Shown here: piece by piece, positions 15,720 through 26,029 of the stretch
How the letters are laid out: each line of letters opens with the position of its first letter
Position numbering within the stretch: the first letter of the stretch is position 1
From: Pelargonium cotyledonis
Taxonomy: Eukaryota; Streptophyta; Magnoliopsida; Geraniales; Geraniaceae
DNA: 34,042 nucleotides
Assembly: GCA_036897625.1 (NCBI GenBank)
Contig: JAYMTA010000231.1
Location: forward strand, 1-34,042
Reading direction: 5' to 3'
Position numbers and translations under genes: made by a program
The notes under the pieces: generated by a model
Told to the model about the DNA's origin: nothing
Databases searched by the model: none
The model's input: only the letters and a program-made list of their open reading frames with translations

Positions 15720-16479
15720 ATATATTATCAATATTTATGTATGAATGTCAACGAACTTATTAGAGCAATCTCTAATTCTCTTGACTCGATTCATAATACC
15801 TTGTTTTTTGAACTAGTGTTTTACTAAATCGTTATTTTTCTAATATTTATTATTGTATTAGTTGTTATACTTTATAATCTAAACATAACAAGTGGTTAGT
15901 TCTATATATTATCTACAATTCTTGGGTTATTTTCAAGAATTTAATATCTACTATTTAATATTAAAGGTTTATTAAATATAATTTTGGGTTATTCATCAAA
16001 CCCAAATGTTATTTTTTCATACAAATAAATACATGTAAATGGTAGATCAAAACAAATGGTGATTGATAATTTTACAAAATAGTTATGATTAGTCTATTCA
16101 AATTGCCTTTTGTAGTTAGGCATTATCTTTCCAAATTTCAACCTCAACATCTTATATGTTTTTTTTTTTATGGAGCCTTTTAGTTTGGATCCAACACTTA
16201 GCATTTTAGACATTCACAATTTTTGGTCAAGTAATATCAATACATTGGAGCATGTATATTAATGCCATTAACATGTCAACATTATGCTTCAATTATTTAT
16301 GAAGACTCAAATGAAACAATTTTTTCATTCATTGTCTACTTTTTATTTTTAATACAAAACAAAATGTTTTTTTGGAATAATAATATTTAAAACTTTAATT
16401 AATTTTTCAATATAAAATTAACTCATGAAAACTAAACACCTATTATAGGCTATTTAACTTAGAATTTGAAGAGTAATTA
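15720..16479. other. Gene-free AT-rich spacer
   Basis: I see nothing supportable in this stretch. Confidence 0.4.
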
Positions 16480-16492
16480 CTATCAAGTACCC
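16480..16492. repeat. Target-site duplication, left copy
   Basis: CTATCAAGTACCC is repeated exactly at 17258-17270 and brackets a poly-T-headed insertion. Confidence 0.7.
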
Positions 16493-17257
16493 TTTTTTTT
16501 ACCAGAATAGAAATAAATTCATTACACGGGGGATTGGTACAATAGCGGTGACAAGGAAACTAACAAACAAAGACAAAAAAACATAAAGCAACAACGGGGA
16601 AATAAAAATCGACCTAAGACCGACAAAGAACAAAACCTTGTAAAAATCCTGTCTACCGTATATCCCCAGACGAAAGAAGGCTATGCATCTAAGATGGGGG
16701 CTCGACTACTGCATATCCCCATCCGATCTTCAGAAACAACCCGGACCATTCCATATGACTCCTCCTGTTGACGACGCACAATGATCCGGACCCCGCGCCG
16801 CCAACATCGTGGCTCTCTTACTCCATCAGCCTCGACACAAAGCCGAGGCCGTCTCCTCTTCAATCCACCCCCTCCCCCCGATTTCGACCAATAACATATG
16901 TTTCACTCTCCATCTTCCCCCTGTCTATCAAGAGAGATCGCCGCCCCAGTCTCTTACAGAAACGCAGACCAGCACCAGAAACTCCCAAAAGCGTCGACCA
17001 GATTTGGAAACCCCAAACCCGACGGACCTGAAACCCCAGATCTTCGCCGCTCATAAGAGAAGAACTAACCCTTGCCTCCGCTACTACCGCCGCCAATTGA
17101 CCCCAAAACTCGCCCCACATCGACCGACTAGCTTTCATCATTGAAAATCACCAGAGAAAAACAGCTACACAGCCCTAACCCTAGGGTAACTCTCAGTGGA
17201 AAGGCATACCACGAATTTTTGATGCTTCCTCTAGAATTATTAGGTCTAAACAAAATC
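16493..17257 (-). mobile_element. GC-richer LINE-like retroposon
   Basis: A 765-base insertion lies between 13-base direct repeats and starts with a T-run, which is a poly(A) tail on the minus strand. It is clearly more GC-rich than its flanks. Several overlapping frames are open on both strands (for example 16809-17144 plus and 16860-17141 minus), but none shows a known domain; open frames are expected by chance in GC-richer DNA. It may be a truncated LINE or a retroposed transcript of unknown origin. Confidence 0.6.
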
Positions 17258-17270
17258 CTATCAAGTACCC
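17258..17270. repeat. Target-site duplication, right copy
   Basis: Exact match to 16480-16492. Confidence 0.7.
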
Positions 17271-19180
17271 CTTATTTAAGCATTCTAATTATAGAAGTTG
17301 ACATAATTTTAATAATTAATCAGTTATTGACAATAATAGGCATATTTTTGTAGCACGCAAACAAATTATGTAAGAAATATTGAACTATGTGGAAGATTTA
17401 TTTATTAATTTAAAACAAAATGCATTTTTTTTTTTACTCAAAACAAATTAGGTCAAGTAGTTTAATCATTTCAGATTTTTTAAAGTATTGTGTTCGAGTA
17501 TTCTTACTAACAGTAAGTGGTGAGTTATTTGACTTTAAAGATAAATGAGAGAACTACTTCTTATTGTATAACTCAATTGATAAAAAATGTTAATTTTTCA
17601 TTTAATATATATCTCTCAACAATATTTCTATGTTAAAAATAATAATTTAATATTCCTTTAAAAGAAAATTAATATAGTTATTTTAATTGCCTAACTAAAT
17701 AAAATTGATGGACCCATATTTCAAAAAAAACAATGATTATCAATGAGCCAAATTTCAACCATAAGGATATGCAAATTATTTGTGGCATGCTAATATGGAA
17801 CTATATGTTTTAACTTTTCATTTTTAAATTAATGTAAGATAATTATTGGGTCACTCTCACCTATATATATATATATATATTCCTACTTCACATGAAATTC
17901 TTTGAAAAAGGTTGTTCTAAATGGTGGGGACAACATGGACTGTTGACTCAGCAATTGTAAAGAGGAAATTGAGGTAGTGATCAATTTGGTACAAAGATAC
18001 AATGTTGATTCTTTAAAAATTTGAAATTGAATAATAATAATAATAATAAGTAGTCTTATAATTGGTTATCTCTTAAGCTACATGATTATACTAATTAGAA
18101 TGTATATATGCTAGAAGAATGTACAAATCAATTTGAAAATCTAATTACAACTGAAAATAACAAACTTTAGTCTGAGTCTAATGAGACGCGCGAATGTTGG
18201 AGGTGGGTGAGTAACCCTTCATCCAAAATATAACATGAGTTAAACATTTTTGTCGATAACACAATCATTTGATCCTTTAATTTTGAACAGTCGTTCACAC
18301 TTATGATTTCAACTGACTACCTTCATTTTCCATACACATGATCGTCCGGTCCTTTTCTTTCCAACATCAGCCTTCACAATCCCAACATTCAAAAATTAAA
18401 TTAAATTTGAAATCAACATAACATTACACATAAAATTTTACACACATCAACACAAAAATCGTCAAAAAGTTGTTTGACATCAAACACCCAAATAACCGGA
18501 ATCAAATAATTAACTTAAAGATGACTCAAACACGACACCTCAGGTATGCAAACCAAGTCATATTCTGCTTGGGCAATGAGGTCATATAATATTTACTTTT
18601 GAACAATTTAATACCTAAAAAATAACAAAAAAATATTTACTACAATTATATATATTCCTCCTCGTGCGGCCCTTTCTTGCATGTTCTCTTTTTAAGCTTT
18701 ACAGATCTCCACTGATTTTGGTCGGACCATTTTTTTTTTCTTATTCAAATTTTAACCTATAGTTTTACTAGACATTATTATGTTCTTTTCATGGCTTCCA
18801 AACACCTTCTAGAACTTTCCACGTGTCTTTCTTTACTCTATTACAATTCATTTATTTTTAATTTTATCTCTATAAATTTGAAAGAGAAAAAAATTTCTTT
18901 TGAACTTGAAGAAGATTCAAAATTTTGGATTAAAAAATAGGAGAAATTTTTATTATCAAACCCTAATTGTTATTCATGAGTATGAGGAACAAATAGAAAA
19001 CTTAACATAAAATAATTCTATGATCAACTATAAAATATTTAGATTCAATAGCTTTTATATATCTCTTGAATCATATTATGACAGTGAATTTTATACAAAT
19101 ATCAGCTGAAAATTAAACACGTATAATGAATTAAACGAAAATAAAAAAACATGATACACATACGTACACCAAACATGGTT
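17271..19180. other. Gene-free spacer with microsatellites
   Basis: This stretch holds a TA run at about 17861-17880 and an AAT run at about 18029-18049. A heat-shock-element-like TTCTAGAA (18807-18814), followed by a CACGTG and a TATAAAT word near 18875, could be a promoter, but only a 47-codon frame of doubtful meaning overlaps it. No gene is called. Confidence 0.45.
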
Positions 19181-19791
19181 TTACCAAGGAGAGCACATGC
19201 AAGATCCCAAAACACAATAGGGTCTTCCTTTTTTACAAGGAAAATTTGCACAGCTTGAATCTTTAGTACATCTATCTTCCATTTTAATTGACGACCTTTC
19301 AGAACCTGCCCATCATATGATATTAATTAATAGATTTATTTTAAAGTTAAACCAATGTTAATATAGTTCTTAATTGGAAATTACAAAGTTGTATACATTT
19401 TTAGGTGTAGTAGTTAAAAGTTGGTGTTAGTCTTTCTAATTTTTACCTGAACACAGGCAAGCTCCGAACACACATTGGACTTTACAATCTGAAGCACTCG
19501 AACAAGTTGCATCTACAACACTTGATATTTGGAAACCTGCAAATTATTCATTAGTCACGCATACATCACATGCACATCTTAAAATTATTGAAATTCCAAA
19601 TGGCATGCGCATTGGAAGATATATTTTTAATAAAATGAATATTTAAATTGTCACAAATTATGAACTTCATATATATAACAATTAAAAGATTGTGTGCTAG
19701 TTTGCAAATAAAGTTTAGAATTATACTTACAAGTTGCAACTAATAAGATGGCGATCAAGAAAGAAAAATCGACGCTTGAAAACTTTTCCAT
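19181..19791 (-). CDS. Secreted two-module cysteine-rich (defensin-like) peptide
   Basis: Three minus-strand exons join in frame with GT-AG introns: 19731-19791, 19447-19536 and 19181-19305 (91 residues, stop TAA). Exon 1 gives a signal peptide, MEKFSSVDFSFLIAILLVAT, probably cleaved near residue 30. Exon 2 encodes module 1 with spacing C32-x5-C38-x3-C42-x4-C47-x1-C49. Exon 3 encodes module 2: C63-x5-C69-x4-C74-x6-C81-x4-C86-x1-C88, ending SPW. The blocks CVFGACLCS and CVLGSCMCS show that the modules are duplicates. The C-x5-C ... C-x4-C-x-C spacing is like that of plant defensin-like and nodule-specific cysteine-rich peptides, which are secreted and act in defence, symbiosis or reproduction. 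The exact family is not recognised. Open frame across all three junctions plus the cysteine spacing makes chance unlikely; expression is unproven. Confidence 0.8.
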
Positions 19792-19842
19792 GGTTTCTGG
19801 TATGAAGATCAGTTTGTTTTGGGATTGATTAAATAAAGAGAG

Positions 19843-19853
19843 TATTTACTATA
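19843..19853 (-). promoter_or_regulatory. Possible TATA box of the cysteine-rich peptide gene
   Basis: On the minus strand TATAGTAAATA lies about 52 bases before the ATG at 19791. It would give a very short leader, so this is only a candidate. Confidence 0.3.
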
Positions 19854-19941
19854 ATTAGTGGAAAAGGTTTAAGAAATCGACGAGAGAATCTATAACATGT
19901 TTACTATGTCGACATTTTATTGTGTTGTTGTTATGGTACCT

Positions 19942-20170
19942 CTATGAAAATAATTCTAATTCATTACGGTCTTCAATTGAAAATTAAACATAGCTTTTAG
20001 GCTTTGCTTAGCTCACGAATTTTTCATGAAAATAAATCTTGTTCATTACGTACATCAATTGAAAATAAAACATGTCTTTTACAAATTGCTTATTTCATGA
20101 ATTATTCATGATAATGAACCTTATCCTTACGGAATAAAATAAAAGTCAAAGGCTTTGCTTATTAATTTTC
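19942..20170. repeat. Degenerate tandem repeat of about 82 bases, three units
   Basis: Units share the words TCATTACG, CAATTGAAAAT, AAACAT..CTTTTA, GCTT and TTCATGA in the same order. The word TCATTACG recurs at 19961 and 20043, and a weaker TCCTTACGG follows at 20124. The array lies just upstream of the cysteine-rich peptide gene. Confidence 0.6.
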
Positions 20171-21892
20171 TCGATAAACAAATATGGGCCGAAAATTCAT
20201 GTTCATGTGATGAATATGTATAGATATATGTAAAAATGTGAAACTACATCAAATGAACACTAAACATACAAAAGTTCATTTTCATTTTCATTCATAAACA
20301 CTTAAAAGTAGAAAGCTAATAATTTTTTATATATAATTTTAGTAGGAAAAATAAAATGGTTTGTGATAAAAAAATTATTTGAAAAGATAATAGTTTTTTT
20401 TTTTTGAAGGGTAAAAAGATAACAGTTAATTGTTTTTTTTTAATTTTTTTATATGCTTCATATTGAAGGTTTTTCATTATATATAAAATAGATTAACAGA
20501 TAGATGAGCTTTTTGTTTTATAATTACTCTAACTTAGTAATTTTTATCTATTTTTATTTAAGAAATACTATTACTTATTATCTTCAAATAAAGTGAAGGA
20601 AACTTTTTTTAAAACATGAACATCTGACATTACTTCATAATCATTTTCAAAAATATTATATATACTTTTGTATAAAATATATTTATCATTGGACAGAACT
20701 TTTTACCAAACTTGGACAAATGGTATTTAATAATACAACAAAACTCTTGGTTGAGCTTCAACTTTACTTGCAATATTAGTGTTCAAACATTTCAAAGTTG
20801 GGTTTTGTTTTGTTGCTTCACTGTCAAGTCTGAGATCTTTGAGGATTTTGGTGTCCAAAAATCAAGAGGTTTATTTTAGAACAAATAAGATAAGCTATAC
20901 CATTTCAAAGAATTTGTCTAGTGTGTTTGGTTTCACCTTTTCGTATGCATAAATTAATGTCACATTCTCTTACATGATACGATATTAAAACAAAAATAAC
21001 AAATCCACAATTCTAACATTGTTTGTTTATAACTTTCTATTATTTGCTTTTATAATGATTAATAGGTTGTAACTTCTAATGTAGGAGTGTGAATTGAAGT
21101 TTGTGTTATGTTAGTAATTTTAACGAGCGGGTTACAGTTAAATTTTATTAGAATTTAGACATTATTAGTAAATATATAATTCATGTTGAATAATTTTCTG
21201 CAGTATGTACTCTTTTTTTTTATGGTATGTACTATTATTTTTATGGCCATGCACTATTATTTTGTAACAAAAAAATGTAATTTTTATTCAAATGTGTTTG
21301 TGATGTCATAAATTTGCATATACTTTTATTTTAGTTTTCTTTTCAAAATAGTTTATTAGTGCTCACCAAACAAGCACTTAAAGAGTAATTTTTTTTTATC
21401 AGTTGAGCTACACAACAAAGAGTTAATAACTCTCTTTTTCTTAACCCAAATCTCATTTCAAACAGTCAGCAAAAATACTTGAACCCAATACTTCAAAAGG
21501 TATCTTAAACGCATAAACTGTTTTACTCAACATGTCTTACTATAACAAATGCTAAAAAGACATTCTCGTAGGATAAAAAAAATAGTGGATAACTATTAAG
21601 TAGGTTAAGGGCTTGTTCGGTAACACCGCCACACCTCTTGCAGCTTCCTTTTAAGTCAGCCACATAGAAGATAGAGGCAATTGACAAGAGGTAAATTGTT
21701 CGCCTATTTTTTTTGAGCTACAGACCTTTTGAATGAAAATTTCTGCACATCTTTTGTGCCATCTCATTTTCCACAGGAGCTCAACTCTCACTGCAGCCTC
21801 TTGTGAGAGTAGAATTATCAAACTAGCACTAAACTAAAGAAGTGGTAGTGCTATAATGTAAATTTTGCAAAAAATAAGGTGGGACATATTTG
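20171..21892. other. Gene-free AT-rich spacer
   Basis: No gene is visible. The segment from about 21610 starts GGGCTTGTTCGGTAACACC, a wording seen at the ends of some plant hAT-type MITEs, but I cannot find a matching inverted end. Confidence 0.4.
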
Positions 21893-22024
21893 CACGTGCG
21901 TCCCTGACAAGGTTGAATAGGCAAATGTGGAAATGTCAATGTTTTTTCCTTAAATAAAAAAACTTGTGTGTACTATCATTTGACGACTTTCCACGTGGAT
22001 ATGCACGTGTGGTCCTTATAAAAG
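21893..22024 (+). promoter_or_regulatory. G-box cluster with TATA box, no gene attached
   Basis: CACGTG occurs at 21893-21898, 21992-21997 (within the palindrome CCACGTGG) and 22004-22009, followed by TATAAAAG at 22017-22024. This layout resembles abscisic-acid- or light-responsive promoters. The next ATG (22027) meets a stop at once and no frame follows. Confidence 0.4.
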
Positions 22025-22072
22025 CCATGTAAATTTTAGGATCCCCAATTCTTAGCCTGTTTCACACTCCAC

Positions 22073-22092
22073 TTTTTTTTTTTTTTTTTTTT
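22073..22092. repeat. Poly-T run of 20 bases
   Basis: An uninterrupted T20 tract. It may be the tail of a degraded retroposon on the minus strand. Confidence 0.7.
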
Positions 22093-22185
22093 ACTTTACT
22101 TATTTATTTCTCCCCTAAAATTAATGTTTATTTTAACTTAAAAAAATTGGTTATATATATATGAATTATTGTAATGTCGACGATG

Positions 22186-22358
22186 GATCTAAACCAAAAC
22201 ACAATTTAGCTAGGGTTAAGCCGCTAATAAAAACGCGACACTTCATTAAAAAGTAGGGATCCAGCAGGTCGCTCCGCTCCCACAAATTCATTGAGGTGGA
22301 TATAAGTCATATTAGATGAGGTGTCATCTCCTTCTAAACTTGGTTTAGCCTAAACCAA
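22186..22358 (+). mobile_element. MITE, family A copy 3 (degraded)
   Basis: The core at 22257-22308 contains the same block TCGCTCCGCTCCCACAAATT as copies 1 and 2, and the flank GATGAGGTGTCATC also matches. The outer arms are strongly diverged, so the limits are approximate. Confidence 0.6.
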
Positions 22359-25300
22359 AAGAATTATGTCTCATTTCTATTATTCTATTATTGTAATAAT
22401 ATATACAGTATTATTTTAAAGTAAAATTGATTAAAAATCACTTGAATACATGTGGGGATAGTTGCCTCACAAGAATTGAATATTTGGACACTTGATTAAT
22501 TTAAAGGTCTAAATTGAAATTTTTTTTGTTCATAATTGGTTAGCTTCAACGATAGTATAACACATAATTGTAACTTCTTAACACTATCATGTAAAAGTGA
22601 TTTATTCGAACAAAATGATTCAAATATATTTGGTCAATATCAACTTTTTATTTAAATATGTCAAATTTATGTCACTCCGCTCATAAAGTTCATATTCATA
22701 TCGTATCATTCAACTTGTTATATGATCGAGTTTGATACAAAAGAACCATTTTACAAAATACGAAACTTTTAACATGATGCGAACTCAAATAATCACCTAT
22801 AGTACATGATTGAGAAACAGTGAATGGAAGAAAAAATAACAGCACAAGGTAAGGAAATGGTATAAAAGGTACTATTCTGGTAGATCCAATCCAAGGAAGC
22901 CTATTTATAGGAGCACCTAACCTACAAGTGAACATTTTTAGGAGAATCAGACCTTTTTAATTTTATTTTCTTGCTTTCTTTTTGGCAATGGACCCAACTT
23001 GAATCAATATGAAGAACATGTGGTAGGGCATGCCAAATTGTATTGTGACACAAGACATGCATGATTGCACCAATTGTACCTCTACTATACATATATGTCA
23101 TATGTGTGTGGTACATGCATGATGGTGTTCTAGACCATTCTATATATATATATATAATTATCAACATGGTTGACGCGGTTCTTACTAAGACAGTTTGATG
23201 AATCTACGATGAAAAATAATAACTTTTTAATATAACTAAAATAAAATCAAATATTTATACTTCCTACTTCAAACCTTCATCGAAATAAAAGTATTGAAAG
23301 TCGATGAAAATATTGACTAAAATACTCTTCTAATGATTTTGCAATGTGAAAATACAACCTACACACTCATCGAATTTATGACAGCGTTTGGATTATAACT
23401 TTTGTGAGAAATTCGGAGTAGAAATTTGATTCTCAATGTTCATGTATGAAAAAATAACATTTTATTTCTCTCGTGAACATATTATATATATGTTGTCGGA
23501 AGTGGAATCTCACTCTCAATACCATTCTCGATTTCTATTCTCAATCCAATTTGCTCTAATTCGTGAATATCAACATTTCAATCTCTTGCATTACTTACTA
23601 TTGAGAAAATTCAAAAAAACTATTTTTATTCAAAAAAAAAAAAAAGTTATAGTCTGTACGAAGGGAGTAAAATGATATAAATTTTTGGTTGGTTTCTTTC
23701 ACCATTATTGTTTCTCTAATGTAAAGGTACATAATTGCCAACTAACCCATCCATGTCCCACTGCATTTTCCCAAATGGCCCCCACCACCTTTTACCATTA
23801 CATGACTTACAATTTATACCTCTAGCTACATGTGTTAATTTTGGTAACAAAATAAATAACTCTTACGCTCAAAACGCGTTAACAGATCAAGTTGAACAGT
23901 TGTGTACGTAACTATTGAATATTCGCAAAACGTGTCATGCATTGTATTATAAATGATATAATATATATTCATAACATGCATTGAACAATCTTTCTTCTTT
24001 GTAACACAATTTATGAAACGTGTGATCATGTCACGTAAACGATATAAAATTTTAGTTTGAAGATTATTATCGTATTTCATGAAGCGTGACACACCACGTA
24101 AATGATTTGAAATATTCTGACTGTACATTTGATGACTTTTAAAATATTTAGATTTGGATTTGATATTGGGATTGATAAACAAATGTAAAGAGGCATTGAT
24201 GCACTAATTCTTGTGGCAGCAAATAAGGACACTAATTTGCAGTTTTGTAGTGTTCCTTAAAGTGATTTATTCTAATCTAACCAGATCAGATCAGATCAAA
24301 TCAAATCAAATCAAAATTAAAAATTTTAACATTTTTGAGGTTGTGTTTCACTCGATGTGACTATATTTTGCACCATTTAGCCATTCCGTGAACATCTTTG
24401 ACAATTTTAAGAACGCACTTACTTGCACATTGATTGGAAACATATAAAAGATATTCTCTAAATGATTGTCTCAGGGTTTTGCCGCTGCCTAAAACAATAG
24501 TCTCGTGTTAGACAGTCCAATCCGTCCTTTCAAAATAAAGTGACCAAGTGTGAGTGTGAACATGTAAATTACAAGTGGAGTCAAATAAACAATCAGTCAA
24601 GGATGGAGGGACCTGCAGAACATGTACTAGAGTCTCCAAAGTTTTAAATTCGTATTTCGAGTCATATTTTAAATTTTAGTGTAAAATATGTTTGCGTAGT
24701 CGGACTTTTCGATCAATTTTTTGCATGATAAATTTGATCAAATTAGTTTAAAGTCGGATTAGATTTCAAAAACCACCGGATTCGAATTTAAATTAAGGTA
24801 AATTTATTACTTTTGATATGAACATAAATCTATTGTCCTTGGGTCGGTTTTTGAGTTACTGATCAGAGAAGCAAAAAGTTGAATCAGTAACAGTAATTGT
24901 AGGACTTTACAAGTCGTTATGGAAAATGAATGTACAAAAGCCAATCTGGATTTCAGTTCTTAACACACCACAACTGAACCAAACTGAGTCATTATGGAAC
25001 CTACCAAAATCATACCTCCTCTTCTTCTTTGTCAGAATCAGTTTACAATAGAGCTTACAATTTTGGGTGCGTGTTGTGTCTCTGTCAGGCTGAAGATTGA
25101 TTGTGTTTCACGAATCAACACAAACATGTACACGAATCGTTTAACAATTGTGTTGTATTATGTGTGTGCATGTCGTGCTCGTGTCATGTTGAAGGTTGAC
25201 TATGTGTTGCAGGACCCAACACAAAAATGACGTGTTTAGTTATTTCTGTAAACAATAAAAACATTTCTACATCTTCAAAAGAATTCTAGTCGGGCACTTG

Positions 25301-25454
25301 ACGAGGTATTCACGGAATCTAATACAAGTTGGTTGGAAATGAGTTAAAATTTAACCGGTGTACTTAAAACGAGATTGAAAAAAGAAAAGATATCATCAAG
25401 TCATTTTGGAATCATTTCGATAGTATTTTCATGTTGTATTTGAATAGTTTTGTG
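22359..25454. other. Long gene-free spacer
   Basis: No supportable gene is present. A minus-strand TATAAATA near 22905 precedes a 79-codon frame with a hydrophobic stretch but no known family. A TA run sits at 23141-23156. At 23640-23670 CGAAGGGAGTAA resembles a Stowaway terminus. At 24283-24312 there is a short AGATC/AAATC repeat. Confidence 0.45.
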
Positions 25455-25724
25455 ACTATATTATTAGGGTTTGTGTAGAAACAATGTTTCTTGCATTCAT
25501 ATCCCGTAAACTTAGATTTTCTCACCGGTTTGGAGGAAAACAGTTTGTTGATATCGTTCAAAAGAAAACTTTGATTCAGTTCACTATATTATTAGGGTTT
25601 GTGTAGAAACAATGTTTCTTGCATTCATATCCCGTAAACTTAGGATTTTCTCACCGGTTTGGAGGAAAACAGTTTGTCGATATCGTTCAAAAGTATTCAA
25701 AGTTAGAAAACTTTGATTCAGTTC
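25455..25724. repeat. Recent 128-base tandem duplication
   Basis: The segment beginning ACTATATTATTAGGGTTTGT at 25455 is repeated from 25583. The copies differ by a one-base insertion, one substitution (TTGTTG against TTGTCG) and an extra 13-base piece near 25693-25706. It lies just beyond the 3' end of the SIG6 gene. Confidence 0.9.
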
Positions 25725-26029
25725 ACTTTGTATTGGAACTATATTCAGCGCAAAGAACACACGTTAAGTGAACTACAGTTCATCCGATGTGAGAAGAAAT
25801 GAAACGGGTTTGAAAGAAAACAGAGCCAGGTTTGTAAGATTAAACATTCATTTACAGATGACAAACTGAACATTCACATGTACACATATGCTTGGAAAAG
25901 CCTCCAGAGCACCAAGACAAGTTAGTTTCACCTTTAAAGCCTCCATTCAACAGCATATTTCCATTTGCTGCTTTGTTGAAACCTGAAAAAGCGAAAGGAT
26001 TGTATCTAACCATCAAGCAAACGTCTACA

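Noticed and set aside
16809..17144. Open frames on both strands in the GC-richer insertion
   Set aside because: They lie inside a retroposon with target-site duplications, overlap each other on opposite strands and show no domain; they are best explained by base composition.
18791..18950. Short frame MASKHLLELSTCLSLLYYN... after a heat-shock-like element
   Set aside because: Only about 47 codons; the G-box and TATA box lie inside it, so it is not a coherent gene.
21610..21840. Possible hAT-type MITE beginning GGGCTTGTTCGGTAACACC
   Set aside because: No matching inverted end or target duplication could be found.
22696..22935. Minus-strand 79-codon frame with a hydrophobic stretch, preceded by TATAAATA
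   Set aside because: The TATA box overlaps the beginning of the frame, so the first ATG would not be in the transcript. No family is recognisable and no splice continuation improves it.
23835..24182. Minus-strand frame of 115 codons
   Set aside because: AT-rich codons, no recognisable motif, no promoter; looks like chance.
24994..25230. 78-codon plus-strand frame with several cysteines
   Set aside because: It lies in DNA rich in GTGTC/CGTGT words typical of degraded repeats, has no signal peptide and no ordered cysteine spacing.
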